A stretch of DNA of 64,000 bases from Triangularia verruculosa (GCA_033296885.1 MU863989.1:1-64000); one strand, 5' to 3'. Shown: positions 1-12,180, counted from the first letter of the stretch. The notes: generated from the letters alone by a model not told the origin. Numbers and translations: made by a program.

Positions 1-540
1 GTATCGTGTGTGACAATTCCGCTGCACTAGAGAGCACTGTAAGTGCCTACCGTTACAGGGCCCTTAGGCCTGTATACGGCTCATACCTTTTAACATTTTT
101 AAAAGAAAATATTTATTTATAATAATATCGAATTATAATATATTATAAACTAATATTAATTTAATAATTTAACTAAAGTAAAAGGATATTAATTTAATCC
201 GTTATTTTAAATAAAAATATTAATTTAATTTAAAAAGTACTTTTAATAATAATAATAAAAAAAACTTAAATATTATTTAATTTTAATACCGTTCAAAATT
301 AAATTATACGGATTAATATTAACGAATAGTCATTAAAATAAGACTTTAATAACGAATCTGGGTATAACTTTTAAAAAGTCCGGTTTATAATATAGTAGTA
401 AGAATTAAAGGTTTTTAAAATATTTATATATTTACGGTGGGAGTTAGTATAATAAAAGAATTAAAATATTAAATTAATAGGTATATTCTATATTAAATGT
501 AAATTAATCCTTTTTTCTATTTTATACTTTAGTCTTCCGC
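1..540. repeat. AT-rich block, probable RIP-mutated repeat relic
   Basis: Roughly bases 80-535 are extremely AT-rich, dominated by TTAA, TAAT and ATTTA runs, with no open frame. Composition switches to ordinary GC content at about 540. In Pezizomycotina such blocks with sharp edges are usually transposons mutated by repeat-induced point mutation. No terminal repeat or transposase remnant can be recognised, so the original element cannot be named. Confidence 0.6.
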
Positions 541-2717
541 AGTGCTAAACCATCACTTCTCCACTGGATCTACACTAAGGCCGCCGGATATAGCGGGAAG
601 CTAGGGACAGTGGGTGGGAGAAGAAAGACCAGATTATTTCCATCAGCGATTTGAAGCCATCGAGTTGGGTGTGGCACAGCAGGCTTTTCCTGGGATTTGG
701 ATGCCGTACGCTTTAGATTGTTGCACATTTCTGGCGGGTAGCTGTCTGCTATCTGCTATCTGATGCCGTATCATCTTGTGCTGCGTGTTGTTAGGTCAAG
801 TCAGGCCAGACTTGTGACACCGAGGGGAAGCTCTCTGCTGTGCGTCGTTGTACCAATGAGGGGGAGGATTGAAGGATGAGCTCACAGTATGGTGCGGTCT
901 GGGGTTGAAATGGCTGGATCTGCTTGTTTCTTTTGTATTTTGATTTTCAGACTACATCATGCCGTCAAGATTAGGAAGCCACCTCACGTCCCTCAGTTCC
1001 TGTCTGAGAGATACTCATTGGTGTGGCAAATGATTTTTTATGGGCTAACGTCTTTATGGAGGATGAACATACCCAATCCCGACTTGCCTCAAGCCCATGC
1101 AAAGCAAAGCCCACGATGGCGCACCTCCACGAATCTCTATTTTTGGAGTCTTCCTCCCACTCGGATCATGGCTTCCACATGATCATCCCCAATGTCTCAC
1201 CTCCTTTCTCCAACACAAGCTCCAATAGAGTGTCGTTCGTTCCTAGATGGCTTGCTCCACGGCGTTGAAACATCAGATAAACCACGGCTCTGTACACCCA
1301 CCCCAGAGGCCACGCAAGCCACCCTTCTCTCCTTCTATACAGTGCACACTGTCTCCGTCTCACCCTACCTTTACACAGCTACTCTCCTGCAGTTGCATTT
1401 CCCCTCCTTTAACTGCAGCGGAGAACCTTCCCCGTCCGTATCCACGGGTTGATCACCTAGTAGAAAAATTGCTACATGATATGTGCTGCGGGTAAGCTGA
1501 AACACAAGGCTTTTTTTCTTTTTTGCCTTTCGTTGCATCCTGCCTGTCTCCGTCTCATCTGAATGGTCAATCTGATCAAACTTTTTCATCAGACCACCGA
1601 GGTACGTACCCATCCACATCAGACACCACCACCTCATCATCTGTCTCAGCCCACCTCGATGAGGTACGCTACAAAACCTTACCCCCCAATTGGGACATGT
1701 TCAGCCCCGGGTCCCGACAAATTCTTTCCAGGCGCTAGGTTGGTGTAGTCTCACCCCAAGAGCTCTTCGCACCGCGGCAGTGAAGCGCGGAACTAATGCA
1801 AAGTCAAAGGCAGTCAAAAGCGAGTCTGGCAGAAACGAACCTCCCTTTGGCGTTTCCTTCACCTCGACAACCAATCCCCGAGCATATGTGACACTTGCAC
1901 AGCATCTTGTCGATCGGGCCGTGTACCCCTGGTTTTTCCTTCCAGCTCCTATCCCCCCCACCTTCTTCGCACATCTCATGTCACAGCAAAAGTGGAAGGA
2001 AATATCTGCCCGGGGAATTCAAGAAATAGTATTGATCGGTAGATAGTCTGTAGCAACATGGCTTGTTGTCGAGCACCCTGATGGAGGGAAACACGACATG
2101 TTGCCTCTTTGTTTTGATACGCCAGCTGTCTACCTGTCCCTGGGTGGCCCTCTTTTTTGCCTCTTCCGTTTCCCCCAAGACCATGGGTCGGCCATCGCCC
2201 GCCCCGTGTCCCCTCACCCCGGAACCGAATCCAAGCCCGAACCCAATCCTCCCGCAATGCTGTGTGAATGTTTCCATCTATTTTTTTGTCCGGCTCCCAA
2301 TGTGATGATGACCTCTCTGATCGCTCCGCAGCGCTTCCAATAGGTAAGATAGATACAAAGATACATGTTGTTATGTACAAAATAACTCTCCAGCAGTACC
2401 AAATATGGCCCTGCTCTGAATAACATGATGTAAACACTAAGGTGTCAACTGCCTTGCCATGGCAGCCACAAGAAGATGTGAGAAAATAATAATGAAAAAG
2501 TAACACCAGCGCCTATCAGATGTGATATGCCATGCCGAGCCCGACAGCAATATGTAAGGAATGATGTTAACCGATGGGGTATCTCAGTTAAGGAAAAACA
2601 AATATGGAGAAAAAAAAATCAACGCAATGCTGCCATGCAATGCTGAAACAAGACGATTGCTAAGATTCGTGTCGAGTCGTGTCGTGTGCTGTTCGTAAAG
2701 TTTTGATCGTATCGGGA
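541..2717. other. Gene-free stretch
   Basis: Composition is normal. All open frames are short, overlap one another on both strands and resemble nothing known. The right end (about 2500-2717) probably carries the 3' UTR of the minus-strand gene that follows. No tRNA or repeat was seen. Confidence 0.5.
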
Positions 2718-4472
2718 TTACTTCCTCAGGCCAACCTTTTCGGCCAAGTTCTTCAACCAGACCGAGGCGCTTTTCTTGTCGTCGGGCCCGTCGCGAACCA
2801 TGACGGCGTCGCGTCTCATGGGGCCCACAATCTCGGAATCTCCTAGTGCTGGGAACTTGCCGTCATTGTTCGGAATCTGGGGAATTCCAGGAGGCACCAT
2901 CTCTTCGGCTGTCCGTCGCAGATGCGAGATGATCGAGGCGTCGCCGTTTCCAAGTTGACCCACCCGCTCAATTAGGTCCTTCTCCGCCTCCAGCCACTCC
3001 TTCTCGATCTCGGCCCACTTTGCCTCGGTGAGGGCGTACGTCTTGGAGGTGGTGCCGTAATGCTCTCCGGTCCGTCCGAGGTGCTTGGCGTAGTTGGTCC
3101 TGGCCATGCTCCAGTCTGCGCGGAATGCTTGAAATGTGTTGAGATCTGCCTTCTCGGGAGCATATGGCCTGGGCTCAATGCTAAAGTTCGCATGCCCAAG
3201 ACGATCCGACCATGCATCCGGCTGCTGTTCTACAAGGATCGTGGGGGTTGTCACTACCGGAGAAGGAAGATCGCTGAGAATGCTGGAAACGGTTCCTCGC
3301 CGGAGCGAGGTGAAGGACGCCTTGGTGCTGAGAGGAGGTGTTGGGTAAGGGAACTGCACTGGAAATTCCGGCACCGGGGAGGACACCACTGCCGGTGACT
3401 GCAGAGGCGATGTGTGCAGTGACGGTGGCCGAGTTTGCGAGGCGGGCTTTTCCATCATCAGAGGCGGGAGGAGAGGAGTTGTGGCCATGTGTCGCTCGCG
3501 CTCCAGGCTCTTCCCCATGGTGGCCGGCTGGGTATCGAGGGGAGAAGCCGGCACAATGCTGTCGGTGCTCTCGTAGAAGGAAAGGGCAGGCGTTGCTGGA
3601 ACGGACTCGGGAACGCGGGCCATTGCGGGGACAGAGACCGAAGATGATCTGCTCGAGGCGGCACGGGAAAAGCTGGGTCTTCGCTGTTCTGCAAGAGCCG
3701 GATCAGATGCAGGTGAAAACGCCAAATTGGCACGCCTCGTCACGGACGCGGATCTCCAACGCGGCAAGCTTGTCAGTCTTGACCCCAGCCGGGTACCCCA
3801 GCTCGCAATCCCTGCATCGGACCCAACACGCCTCTTCCTCGATCGTGGACTTCCACTGAAGTCTCCGTCACTAAGGGAACCCAAGTCGTAGTCTGATCCA
3901 GGTCTCGAGTAGGGATGGGTGCTTCTGCTTTTTCTCGTATCATTGTTGTAATCGCACAAGCATCCTGCGTCGCCTGGTAGCGCAACGCGAGTTAGAACAT
4001 GACCGCCATCCGAAAGGAAAATAACAGAAGAGCACTTACACAAGCAGTATGACCAGGTGGGAAATTCGCCGTCTCCATACTCGGATACAATCACAGCTGT
4101 ATCGTCCTCCTCTCTCTCTGATGGGTCCTCCTGGACGTCTGGAAGCGGCAGCTTGGTCGTCGGCTTGATGACGTGCACTGGGTGCATCGGAGAAGCCGGG
4201 CCGTCACTGGTTTCGAGAGACGACGACGAGCTGGAAAACCGGGCATGGCTTGAGCGCGAGAAGGTCGGGGTAACAGGTGATGGCAGAGCGAAGTCGGACG
4301 AGGACGAGGCCGAATTGAAGGTATAAAACAGCTGGGCGTGCTGCTCTTCGTCAAGACAGTGTTGCAGTTGCAGTTGTTGCTGTTGCTGAAGCTCCAGTTT
4401 CCTCCTCTCCTCCACCAGCTGTGGCAGCCGCAGTTCCTTTAATTGGGTCGACATGTGGGTTTCTCGTGACAA
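2718..4472 (-). CDS. Serine/proline-rich conserved fungal protein, function unknown
   Basis: Read as one frame it gives 584 residues. A 66-nt intron at 3974-4039 (GTAAGT donor, CTAAC branch, CAG acceptor) is likely and in frame, leaving 562 residues; without it the translation holds an odd Cys/Val/Leu stretch. Residues about 27-45 are Gln/Leu-rich and could form a coiled coil. The middle is low-complexity Ser/Pro with many SP and TP dipeptides, as in phosphorylated scaffold or regulatory proteins. The last 140-150 residues are different: charged, mostly helical and rich in Trp, Tyr, Glu and Lys, and are probably the conserved folded part. There is no signal peptide or membrane segment. A second Met at residue 7 could be the start. 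I do not recognise the family. Confidence 0.75.
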   Translation of the reverse strand: MSRETHMSTQLKELRLPQLVEERRKLELQQQQQLQLQHCLDEEQHAQLFYTFNSASSSSDFALPSPVTPTFSRSSHARFSSSSSSLETSDGPASPMHPVHVIKPTTKLPLPDVQEDPSEREEDDTAVIVSEYGDGEFPTWSYCLCKCSSVIFLSDGGHVLTRVALPGDAGCLCDYNNDTRKSRSTHPYSRPGSDYDLGSLSDGDFSGSPRSRKRRVGSDAGIASWGTRLGSRLTSLPRWRSASVTRRANLAFSPASDPALAEQRRPSFSRAASSRSSSVSVPAMARVPESVPATPALSFYESTDSIVPASPLDTQPATMGKSLERERHMATTPLLPPLMMEKPASQTRPPSLHTSPLQSPAVVSSPVPEFPVQFPYPTPPLSTKASFTSLRRGTVSSILSDLPSPVVTTPTILVEQQPDAWSDRLGHANFSIEPRPYAPEKADLNTFQAFRADWSMARTNYAKHLGRTGEHYGTTSKTYALTEAKWAEIEKEWLEAEKDLIERVGQLGNGDASIISHLRRTAEEMVPPGIPQIPNNDGKFPALGDSEIVGPMRRDAVMVRDGPDDKKSASVWLKNLAEKVGLRK

Positions 4473-7400
4473 TGGGTGTAGGTTTGCGGCGTCTGAGTCT
4501 GGGGAAGGGAATCGAGTGGCGGGGTAGGCAGGTATAGGTAGGGAAGGTCGGGACGGGGGAGCTGGTAGGGTAAAAACAGGAAGATAATTTGTTGTTGGGG
4601 TCGGACAGGATCAGACAGGCTCTTCACCTAGTCCCGTCTGCAGAGAATCTGCTGGAGCTGTGTGTGCTGTGTGCTGTGGGCGGGCAGCGGGCGGTGGGCG
4701 GTGGGCTTGTGAGCCGACAGGCGGGACGGGGACCAGGGTGTGCGCGAATGAGAAGAGGGTGGGGTGTTGCTGCAATTGGGTTCCAGGGTTCCAGGGTCAG
4801 TGTGCGTTGGTCACTGCTTGGGTTTGCGGGGCATCCAGCCCGGTCCAAAGTCCAGGACTCCCAAAGAGGCGGAAGAACGGACGTGACGGGATCAGAGACA
4901 AGATCCAAGAGAGCGCGACGCTGGCGGCTGTTGGCGCGACTCTGGGTCACCGCCGGCGCCGAACTCTGGCGACTGGAGACTTTCTTGTACGTCACCTCCC
5001 GCGGCAAAACAACAGATGCTGATCCCGACTTCGGGGCTTGGGAACTGGAATCAGATATGCTCTTCTGTGCCAAGCGCAACGACACAGATGAGCGTTTTCA
5101 TGCTCTGGGCTACTTTGTCAAAAGTTAAAACCAGAGAGCACAACACCACAGCCAGTCCCATACGAGAATTGTCAGTGGCACCACGTGTAAGTCGGGCACT
5201 TGGAAGTCCTGGACGTCGCCGGGCGTGGGGTTGGCAGCGAGAGCAGAACAAAATTCGAGAGTTTCTGGTGGTTGGCCTCAGGTGGGAGACCCTGTTGGAG
5301 ATAATATGCTGTGGCTGCCAATCAACTCCCGCCGACTTGGCTCTCGCCCGACGGCACGCTCGCGAATCGCCGTGATTAGGCCAAAAAGGTCTGTAGAAAA
5401 AAGCAAGAGATAGGTGCGAGTTGTACCGAAAATGGGTTGGGCAACTCAACTGACCAATCACCTGGCCCTCTCTATACAGCGGATGTCGAACTGGCTCTTC
5501 CGGACCTCTTCACCAATCCTCATTCAGCCTGGCCACGTGAACAGACCGTTGGCAAAAAGGCGGTCGTGACTGACAGCATCTGTGGGGGACCGTAGATATT
5601 CCTGCCATGTCTTGTGTGTCAAGACCAAATTGGACAGGATGGATATGCAGCCAGCATGTCTGAACACGAATGCGAGAGAAGTGAGCCTTTGGCGATGGTC
5701 TCATGGTGGGGAAGCTTTGCTTTGGTGTGGTAGCGGTCAAGAAAAAGATCCAGGGTCGGGTCTAACCAGTGAGCATACGGATGGCGCTTGAAAAGATGCC
5801 GAAATGCTACTTCATACCAAGCTCACCAGTCACCTCCAATGCCGCGCTGGTCGACGCCGACTCGCCTTGAAACGCCCAACAGCCATATCCTCGCAGCCAG
5901 AGGGCCGTTTCTCGCGGCCGAACTCCTGCCATCCCATCTTTTCTGGCCCTGCCAAAGATCGGACGTCTGCTCTTGCTTGACGTTGCTGATGGAGATGGCC
6001 CGCAGTGCCAGCAAATGGGTGAACTCGGCGACTCGCCTGCGTATTTCTCTGAATCTAGCAAAGCGCAGCGCGGTGAAGCATGGCTGGTCCACTGGCGGGC
6101 TGGATGCATTCTCGTCTTCTCGTCTCGTCCTCGTCGCATGAATCAAGCACAAGCATTGAAGCCTTGATGGTTGATGACGCAAGAATGGAAAATCAGAGGG
6201 GCTGGCAGTCCGGAAGAGCAGTGTCGTAGCGAGTTGGCACCACCAATCAGGAGCTGCAGGGCTGGTCCCATAATTTCTGACGGGATTGGCCAGACAAAAA
6301 GAAGAATTCGAGCTTCGGAAAATCCTGGTTTTCTCCCCGACGATTTTTTTCTTTTTTTCTTTTTTCGTGCATTGCCATTGCTAATGTTCCTCACGTGAAT
6401 GTCACGCGTTTTCTACACAGGGTGAGGCTCCCCAATTATCGACCGATTTAGATAGGGGCCTGATTACTGACAGACGACACAGATTATCTTCTCCAAAGGC
6501 ATTGCTGGCATGGCACTCACCTCTGGCCATGGCTCGCTGCTGACATTGAGCTGACTGCTCTCCCTCCCAATCTGTCCGTCCCAGTTGTGCCAGGTGCTGG
6601 CCGTTGCCACCCGAGGTTCCGTCAGTCGCAATCCAGACCGTCCATCTCCACGTCCTTCCCAACTTGGTACCCCCCATCACGTCCAATATCAACGTGAAAA
6701 GTTGGAGGGTGTCTCCTCTATTTTGCCGAATGTAATTCGTCCATCGCCACGCGTACCTTGCACAAGCGTGTTCTGCCGATATCCAGCTCCATCACCACAT
6801 ACCTTACCTCATCAGTCACCAAAGTAAGGTGGATGCCAGGTCCCGTCTACCCGCCCGCCCGCTCCCTTACGGAGTAGCTCTCACAGTCCCACGGTTCTAT
6901 TCTGCCAACAGCTTTGGATTGACTAATCACCTCCGATCAAAAAGACAAGAGAAACCGCGAGAATCGGATTTTTTTTTTCTTTGGCCGAGTCTGACGGCAT
7001 TGCTCTCACAGCACCCCACCCCAGTGTTACCTCTCGGTCGAGCTATCACTGCATCGTTCAGTTTTGCTGTTGATCACTTGCAGTCCATACTCGATACGAT
7101 ATTTGCGAGTCAAGCCAGCAAGGCAACTGCCGACATCTGGTACACACAAATCTTACATCACGATTCACTGGACACATGGCATCCAGAAACACCATCGACA
7201 TGCATTCTTCTCGGTGGTCCCTCTGCTGTCCTACATCGCCCGGTGTGGACCTCGCATTTCTCAGTGAGATGACAAGACCATCATGTCGCATATCCTTTTC
7301 CCGCAGTGGCAGCAGAAGACTTGGAGGATCTCAATGGCCAAATCGAGGCAAGGAACCCGCTCAATTCTTGCTTTGTTGCACTCACGCCTCCTCATTTTCC

Positions 7401-9755
7401 TTCCCTCTCTCTCGGCCATCATGCTAGAGGTGAGGCAATATCTGACATGCACCAAATCGGTCCGGAGAATTCTTTGCCTTTTGCCTGACTTTTTTTCCCT
7501 CGTCTACTTCCCCTGTCAAGGTTTCTGCCTTACTGGCCTTGCGAGGAGAGGCGGCTGCCCGCTACGTTGGGCAGCCACGGCATGTCTGCCAACTCACCAT
7601 GGTTGAACAGACGGCCGAGGGAGTGTCCCGCGGTCCAAAGCTGCAGTTGTCACATCGGTACTGCCCTCGAATGCCTCGTGATAGTTCTACGGTAGCCCAC
7701 CAGACCATGGTCGTTGATGGCATGAGGCTAAACATGTCACCTAACAGTATTTTTCCATCTCTCTCGTCACCTGTGTCCCATTGCAACCATGGAGCGTCGG
7801 CGGCCAGTCCCAAACTGGACCAAATGGATCCCAGGCACCTTGCAAGGCTTGTGGTCCCACCAAGTCCGCGATCTGGTGCTCCCCAAAAATAACGCTGTTC
7901 AGGTACGCTCGGAATTTGTATGGTCAAAGAGGCACGCCAAGTTGATTGGAGTTGTGTCCCCCAAAAAGCTCAACCGTTCCCGCGAAGGTGACCCGACCGT
8001 TCCGCTGCGGCTCCAGCGAATCGCCAGTCACAGCCGCCCTCCCCCAGCATGGAGCTAATGCAAGGCACAGCAAGGTGATGGCGAGCTTGAGTGGAAGCGA
8101 GAACCGAGAGAAAACCTGCCAGTGCCGAATCTGTCGACGACCACATGGCGACATCTCAATCGTCCTTCTCTAGAAGTGCCGCGTCCAATATCTTCTTCGC
8201 ATGCCGCGCGCTGCAGCAGACGCATACCTATGAGATCAAGAGTTGGAATTGGCCTCATCACAATGATTCCATCTCACCGGCCGTCCAACTCGATCCAGTT
8301 CCAATGTCGATGATGTGACGGCGAAGGACACTTGGATCAAGCAGCTTGTTGCGAGGAGAGGCAACGTGGCCCGGCAACCTGGCAGGCGAGGCAATATTGC
8401 CTTTGTTTTGCAGCCTAATCTTTCTTTTTCCTTATTTTTTGAAACCCTACGAATCCTTGGCTGAAATCAGAGTCTCGTCATGCCATTGTTGTGTATTCGT
8501 CACCAATAGACGACAAAGTTCCAACATCAGGGATGCGCAACACCGTCGGTTTCTTCTCTCAAATGGACAGACAGCCTTGGCCATCTCAATCAACCGAGCA
8601 ATTCGGTGCCGATGCGGCCAACAAGGAGCCGGCTGAGCGGGACGCCTACCCCCCAACCAGACTTGGTTTTCCACTCTTTCTCCAGACCGGTCTCTTTTTT
8701 CTTCTGCAACAGTTCGCGGTCGAAGAGCGTCTGATATGATACTATACGTGGCAGTGTGGGTATCCCGCATGCTTTCCACTTTATGTTGATTGCGGCGTGC
8801 AACTGTCCCTGCAGGTTGAGAGCCCAATAGGGCGGGCACCTCTCTCGCGACGTTGCACTGGAGTGTTTTCCGCCGGGCTCTAGAATTAGGGCTTTGTTTG
8901 CCTCTCATCCACTGGGATTTGAAGAGTAAAATTGCAAAATTGGAAAGATATCGACCACAGATGCCCACTATGCGGCAGCGAGGGCGGCACGAGCGCTATC
9001 CCTTGGTACCGAGGGCATCTCGACTGAGCAATGCGCTTCCCTCGGGTTTCTACAGTTCTCAGGACCTGTCCCGGTTTGACAAGGCCACTGTAGGCCTCGG
9101 CTGTGCTTCTTTTCTTCTACGGCGAGAAAACCGCGCGCATGTCTGGGCTATATCCAGCCGCTGATTACTGAAGTTTGAATAAAGCATGCCATTTGGCGAT
9201 GTCCCCTGATCCCGGTTGATGGACCGCGGCTTCGGGGGCTTTCTGTTTAACCCGTAAGGATCTCTTACTACTTGGATCCGGGAAATACGAGTAGCCCGTG
9301 TCGATTTTCCTACCGAAGTTGTTAATCCGCGGGCTAGTCGACACATGTAGATGAATCGGAGTTCGGCTTGCGGTTTTGCACCAGGCAAATCACGGGCTTG
9401 GGTATCCATGCACATTGAAGTTGAGCTGCACATAGGTAGTCAGCATTTCCCAAGCTGGAAACGGTTGGTGCCCGGTAGCTGCTGGTGAATTTCGCAGTTC
9501 ATGTTTAGCCGTATTGAGAGTATGGCCAAGTGATTCAACATCACGATAAGTGGGATGTTCATGTAAGGTATGTAAAGCAAAGACTCAAAGACTCAGGGAC
9601 AACGAGATCGTCTAGCATAGCCACAAAATTTGGAAAGAAAGTGGCTGTCATTATTAGCTGCCCCTGACACTCTGTGTTTACACGTGCTCGAGCCCCTGAG
9701 TACCCCTGAAACCCCCTGAACACCTCTTCGCGGGTTTACACCAGACTCAGAAACT
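4473..9755. other. 5.3-kb gene-free region
   Basis: No frame here reaches 180 codons. The many 60-150 codon frames overlap on both strands, look low-complexity or random, and I could not chain any of them into a plausible spliced gene. Base composition is normal, so this is not a RIP-degraded repeat. It contains the upstream region of the 2718-4472 gene and the 3' side of the dehydratase gene. A hairpin lies at 7553-7576, and the 14-mer TTGCGAGGAGAGGC occurs near 7539 and again near 8347. It may hold long UTRs, a non-coding RNA or an unusually long regulatory region. Confidence 0.45.
7553..7576. repeat. Perfect 8-bp inverted repeat (hairpin)
   Basis: GGCTGCCC at 7553-7560 and GGGCAGCC at 7569-7576 are exact reverse complements separated by 8 nt. 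The stem is GC-rich and would be stable in RNA. It follows directly after one of the two copies of the 14-mer TTGCGAGGAGAGGC. Function unknown. Confidence 0.5.
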
Positions 9756-11712
9756 TCAACCCGGGCCAGCAGCGGTCAAGAACCCAAAATCGGCTCCCTT
9801 CTCGGCCTGGTTGACTTCCCGCCTATACAAGCCCCTATATCCCCTCTCCTTCTCTCCCGCCACCCAAGCATCCCCAGCACCCTCCCTCATCATCATCTCC
9901 TTCCGTTTCCCAATCCTTGCCTTTATCTCCTCCTCCTCAAGCTCGACATGTAGAAGCCTCCGCTCGGCATCAAACGCTATGACGTCCCCATCTTGGATGA
10001 TCCCCAGCACAGATTCCGGATCGGCACTCTCGGGGGATACATGCAAGATGATCGTCCCGCTTGCTGTGCCACTCATGCGGCCGTCAGAGATCCTGAGCAT
10101 ATCCTCCACTCCTTTTGCGGCTAGCCTTCGAGGGATGGGGATCAGACCAGCTTCGGGCATGCCTGGGTTGCCTACCGGGCCGATGTTTTGCAAAATCAAC
10201 ACCGAAGAGGGGGTCACGTCAAGATCATGGGTGTCGATCCTTTCAGCCAGGTCCTTTGGGCCGGAAAAGACCACCGCTGGACCGCTGTGGGAAAGGAGGC
10301 TGCGGTCTTTGGAGGCCGAGGCTTTGATTACCGCCCCTCCAGCCGAGGCGAGGTTGCCTTTAGAGAGGATGATTAGTGACGAGAAGGGGTAGAGTGGTTG
10401 GTTAAAAGGGCGGATGATGGATTTGAGAGGGGAATCGAGCGCTAAAGACCGGGAAGGTATGGAAGCCAGCTCCTCTCCTAGGGTACGGCCGGTGACAGTC
10501 ATCGCGTCGAGATGGAGAAGGTCTTTTAGCTCGTGAAGGAGGGCGATCATACCGCCCGCGTTGTGAAAGTCGGTCATGTAGTTATCTCCTGACGGCTTGA
10601 GGTCTACAAGGAGAGGAGTCTTGCGGCCGATGTCGTCAATGGTTTGCAACGTGATGGAGCCGGCTAGGCGGGAGTGGCGGTTGACAATTGCCATGAGGTG
10701 AACGATGGCGTTGGTTGAACCGCCTATGGCTTGGAGTACAGTGATGGCGTTGAGGAAGGACTCCCTTGATAAAAGGGTCTGAGGGCGTAGTTGAGATTTT
10801 GCCAGTGCTACAGCCTGGGCGCCTGTTGCTTCCGCTATTCGAAGGCGTGAGGAAGAGACGGCTGGTGCTGTGGCGCTTGGGAGAGAAAGAGGCATCAGGC
10901 CCAAGGCCAGAAGAACACAGGACATGGTTGATGCTGTACCCATCACTCCGCATGTCCCAGCCTGATGATCAAAGTCAATGTCAGGCACGGACGAAGAAAT
11001 CAAACGAACAGCTACTGTTGGTGCGAGCTCTTCGTTAAGTGCACTAATGTCTTCAATGTCCAGGGTACCGGCTCGGAACTTGGCCCAGTTATTTCGACAG
11101 TCTGTACAGGCACCTATTCGCACGCCTTGAAAGCTACCGGGCATCATCGGGCCAGTAACAAGATGAATGATGGGTTTGTTGGCCGAGATGCCGCCCATTA
11201 GCTGAGCCGGAGTTGTCTTGTCGCAGCCTTTTGTCCTGTCAGGTTTCAACGAGAGCCAGATAGGCCTGTGCGAGCCAGAGAAACCCACCGCCAATGAGAA
11301 CAACAGAATCGACCGGCTGTGCCCGGATCATCTCTTCGGTATCCATGCTCATCAGGTTTCGAAGATACATGCTCGTTGGCGAGGCAAAGGACTCGTGTAG
11401 ACTGATGGTAGGGAAGTCAACAGCCAAGCCACCGCTTAACTGGACGCCTCGTTTGACTGCATCGAGGAGCTGGGGGATGTTGGCGTGGCAGGGGTTGAAG
11501 CTTGAGTACGTGTTGACAATGCCCACGATCGGCCGTGAAAGCGCATCCTCGCTGTATCCTAGCGCTTTGATGAAGAGCTTGCGCATGAAAAGAGAGAAAT
11601 GGGGGTCGCCATAAGAGGCAAGTTTCTGTCTGAGACCAACCCCATCGACGTTGAGAGGTTTTGAGAGATCATAATCCGGGTTGGCTGTCGAAGAAGTATT
11701 CGGTGGTTCCAT
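9756..11712 (-). CDS. IlvD/Edd-family dehydratase, sugar-acid dehydratase-like
   Basis: Three exons (11289-11712, 11016-11227, 9756-10961) give 613 residues; introns are 61 and 54 nt, each with CTGAC before the acceptor. The family dehydrates dihydroxy or sugar acids using an Fe-S cluster and Mg2+. The three expected cysteines are present: C75 in FNPCH, C143 in GCDKTTPA and C216 in GTCGVMGTAST. The C-terminus matches the family pattern RGY.GLY...V.QAEKGADFGFL. NPCH, CDKTTPAQLM and MGTAST resemble L-arabonate/D-xylonate dehydratases more than the mitochondrial branched-chain amino-acid enzyme Ilv3. There is no obvious mitochondrial presequence, so a cytosolic sugar-acid role is inferred. It stands alone, so the substrate cannot be read from neighbours. 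Confidence 0.85.
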
Positions 11713-12095
11713 GGCAGGCTGGAAGAGGAGGAATGGCTTTTCTTCAGAGCATCGGCATAGATATATTTGGTATGTACCATGTCTTACTACAAAGGTACCG
11801 TTGGGGTCTATCTGCGGGGAAGTGTATATTGTAGGGAGGTGTCATTTAAGCCGCGATTGCATCACGCCATCGAGACGGGATTCAAGCAAAACCGTCCATG
11901 CCAGTTACTGGTCCCCTGTAGTAGTTTGGAAGACCATTTTTCCAGAAATGAGATTTCATGTAGGAAGCGACCAAAGCTGCCGTCCGTCCTCAACACAATG
12001 GTCGTACCCGGAAGAGGGTGTGAATAGCGTCCTTCCCCGAATGCGGCTCAACTATGATTAGGGTCATTCCACCACAATACCTCATCTCAAATCAA
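11713..12095. promoter_or_regulatory. Upstream region of the dehydratase gene
   Basis: This 383-bp stretch lies between the dehydratase start and the tRNA-Ala gene. A TATATC-like box on the minus strand lies near 11760, about 50 bp before the start codon. No other gene was seen. Confidence 0.35.
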
Positions 12096-12180
12096 GGGCG
12101 TGTGGCTCAGTTGGTAGAGCGTTCGCTTAGCATACTTCAGTGTATGCGAAAGGTCCTGGGTTCGATTCCCAGCTCGTCCA
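12096..12180 (+). tRNA. tRNA-Ala (AGC), with 12-nt intron
   Basis: A full cloverleaf can be drawn. Acceptor GGGCGTG pairs with CTCGTCC (one T-T mismatch) and the discriminator A is at 12180. The D arm is GCTC/GAGC. The anticodon stem is TTCGC/GCGAA with AGC at 12129-12131. The T arm is CTGGG/CCCAG with loop TTCGATT. A 12-nt intron at 12133-12144 lies one base 3' of the anticodon, the standard eukaryotic position. Confidence 0.93.

Noticed and set aside
6829..7272. 147-codon plus-strand frame in the gap
   Set aside because: No similarity, no codon bias, low-complexity stretches; competing frames of equal length overlap it.
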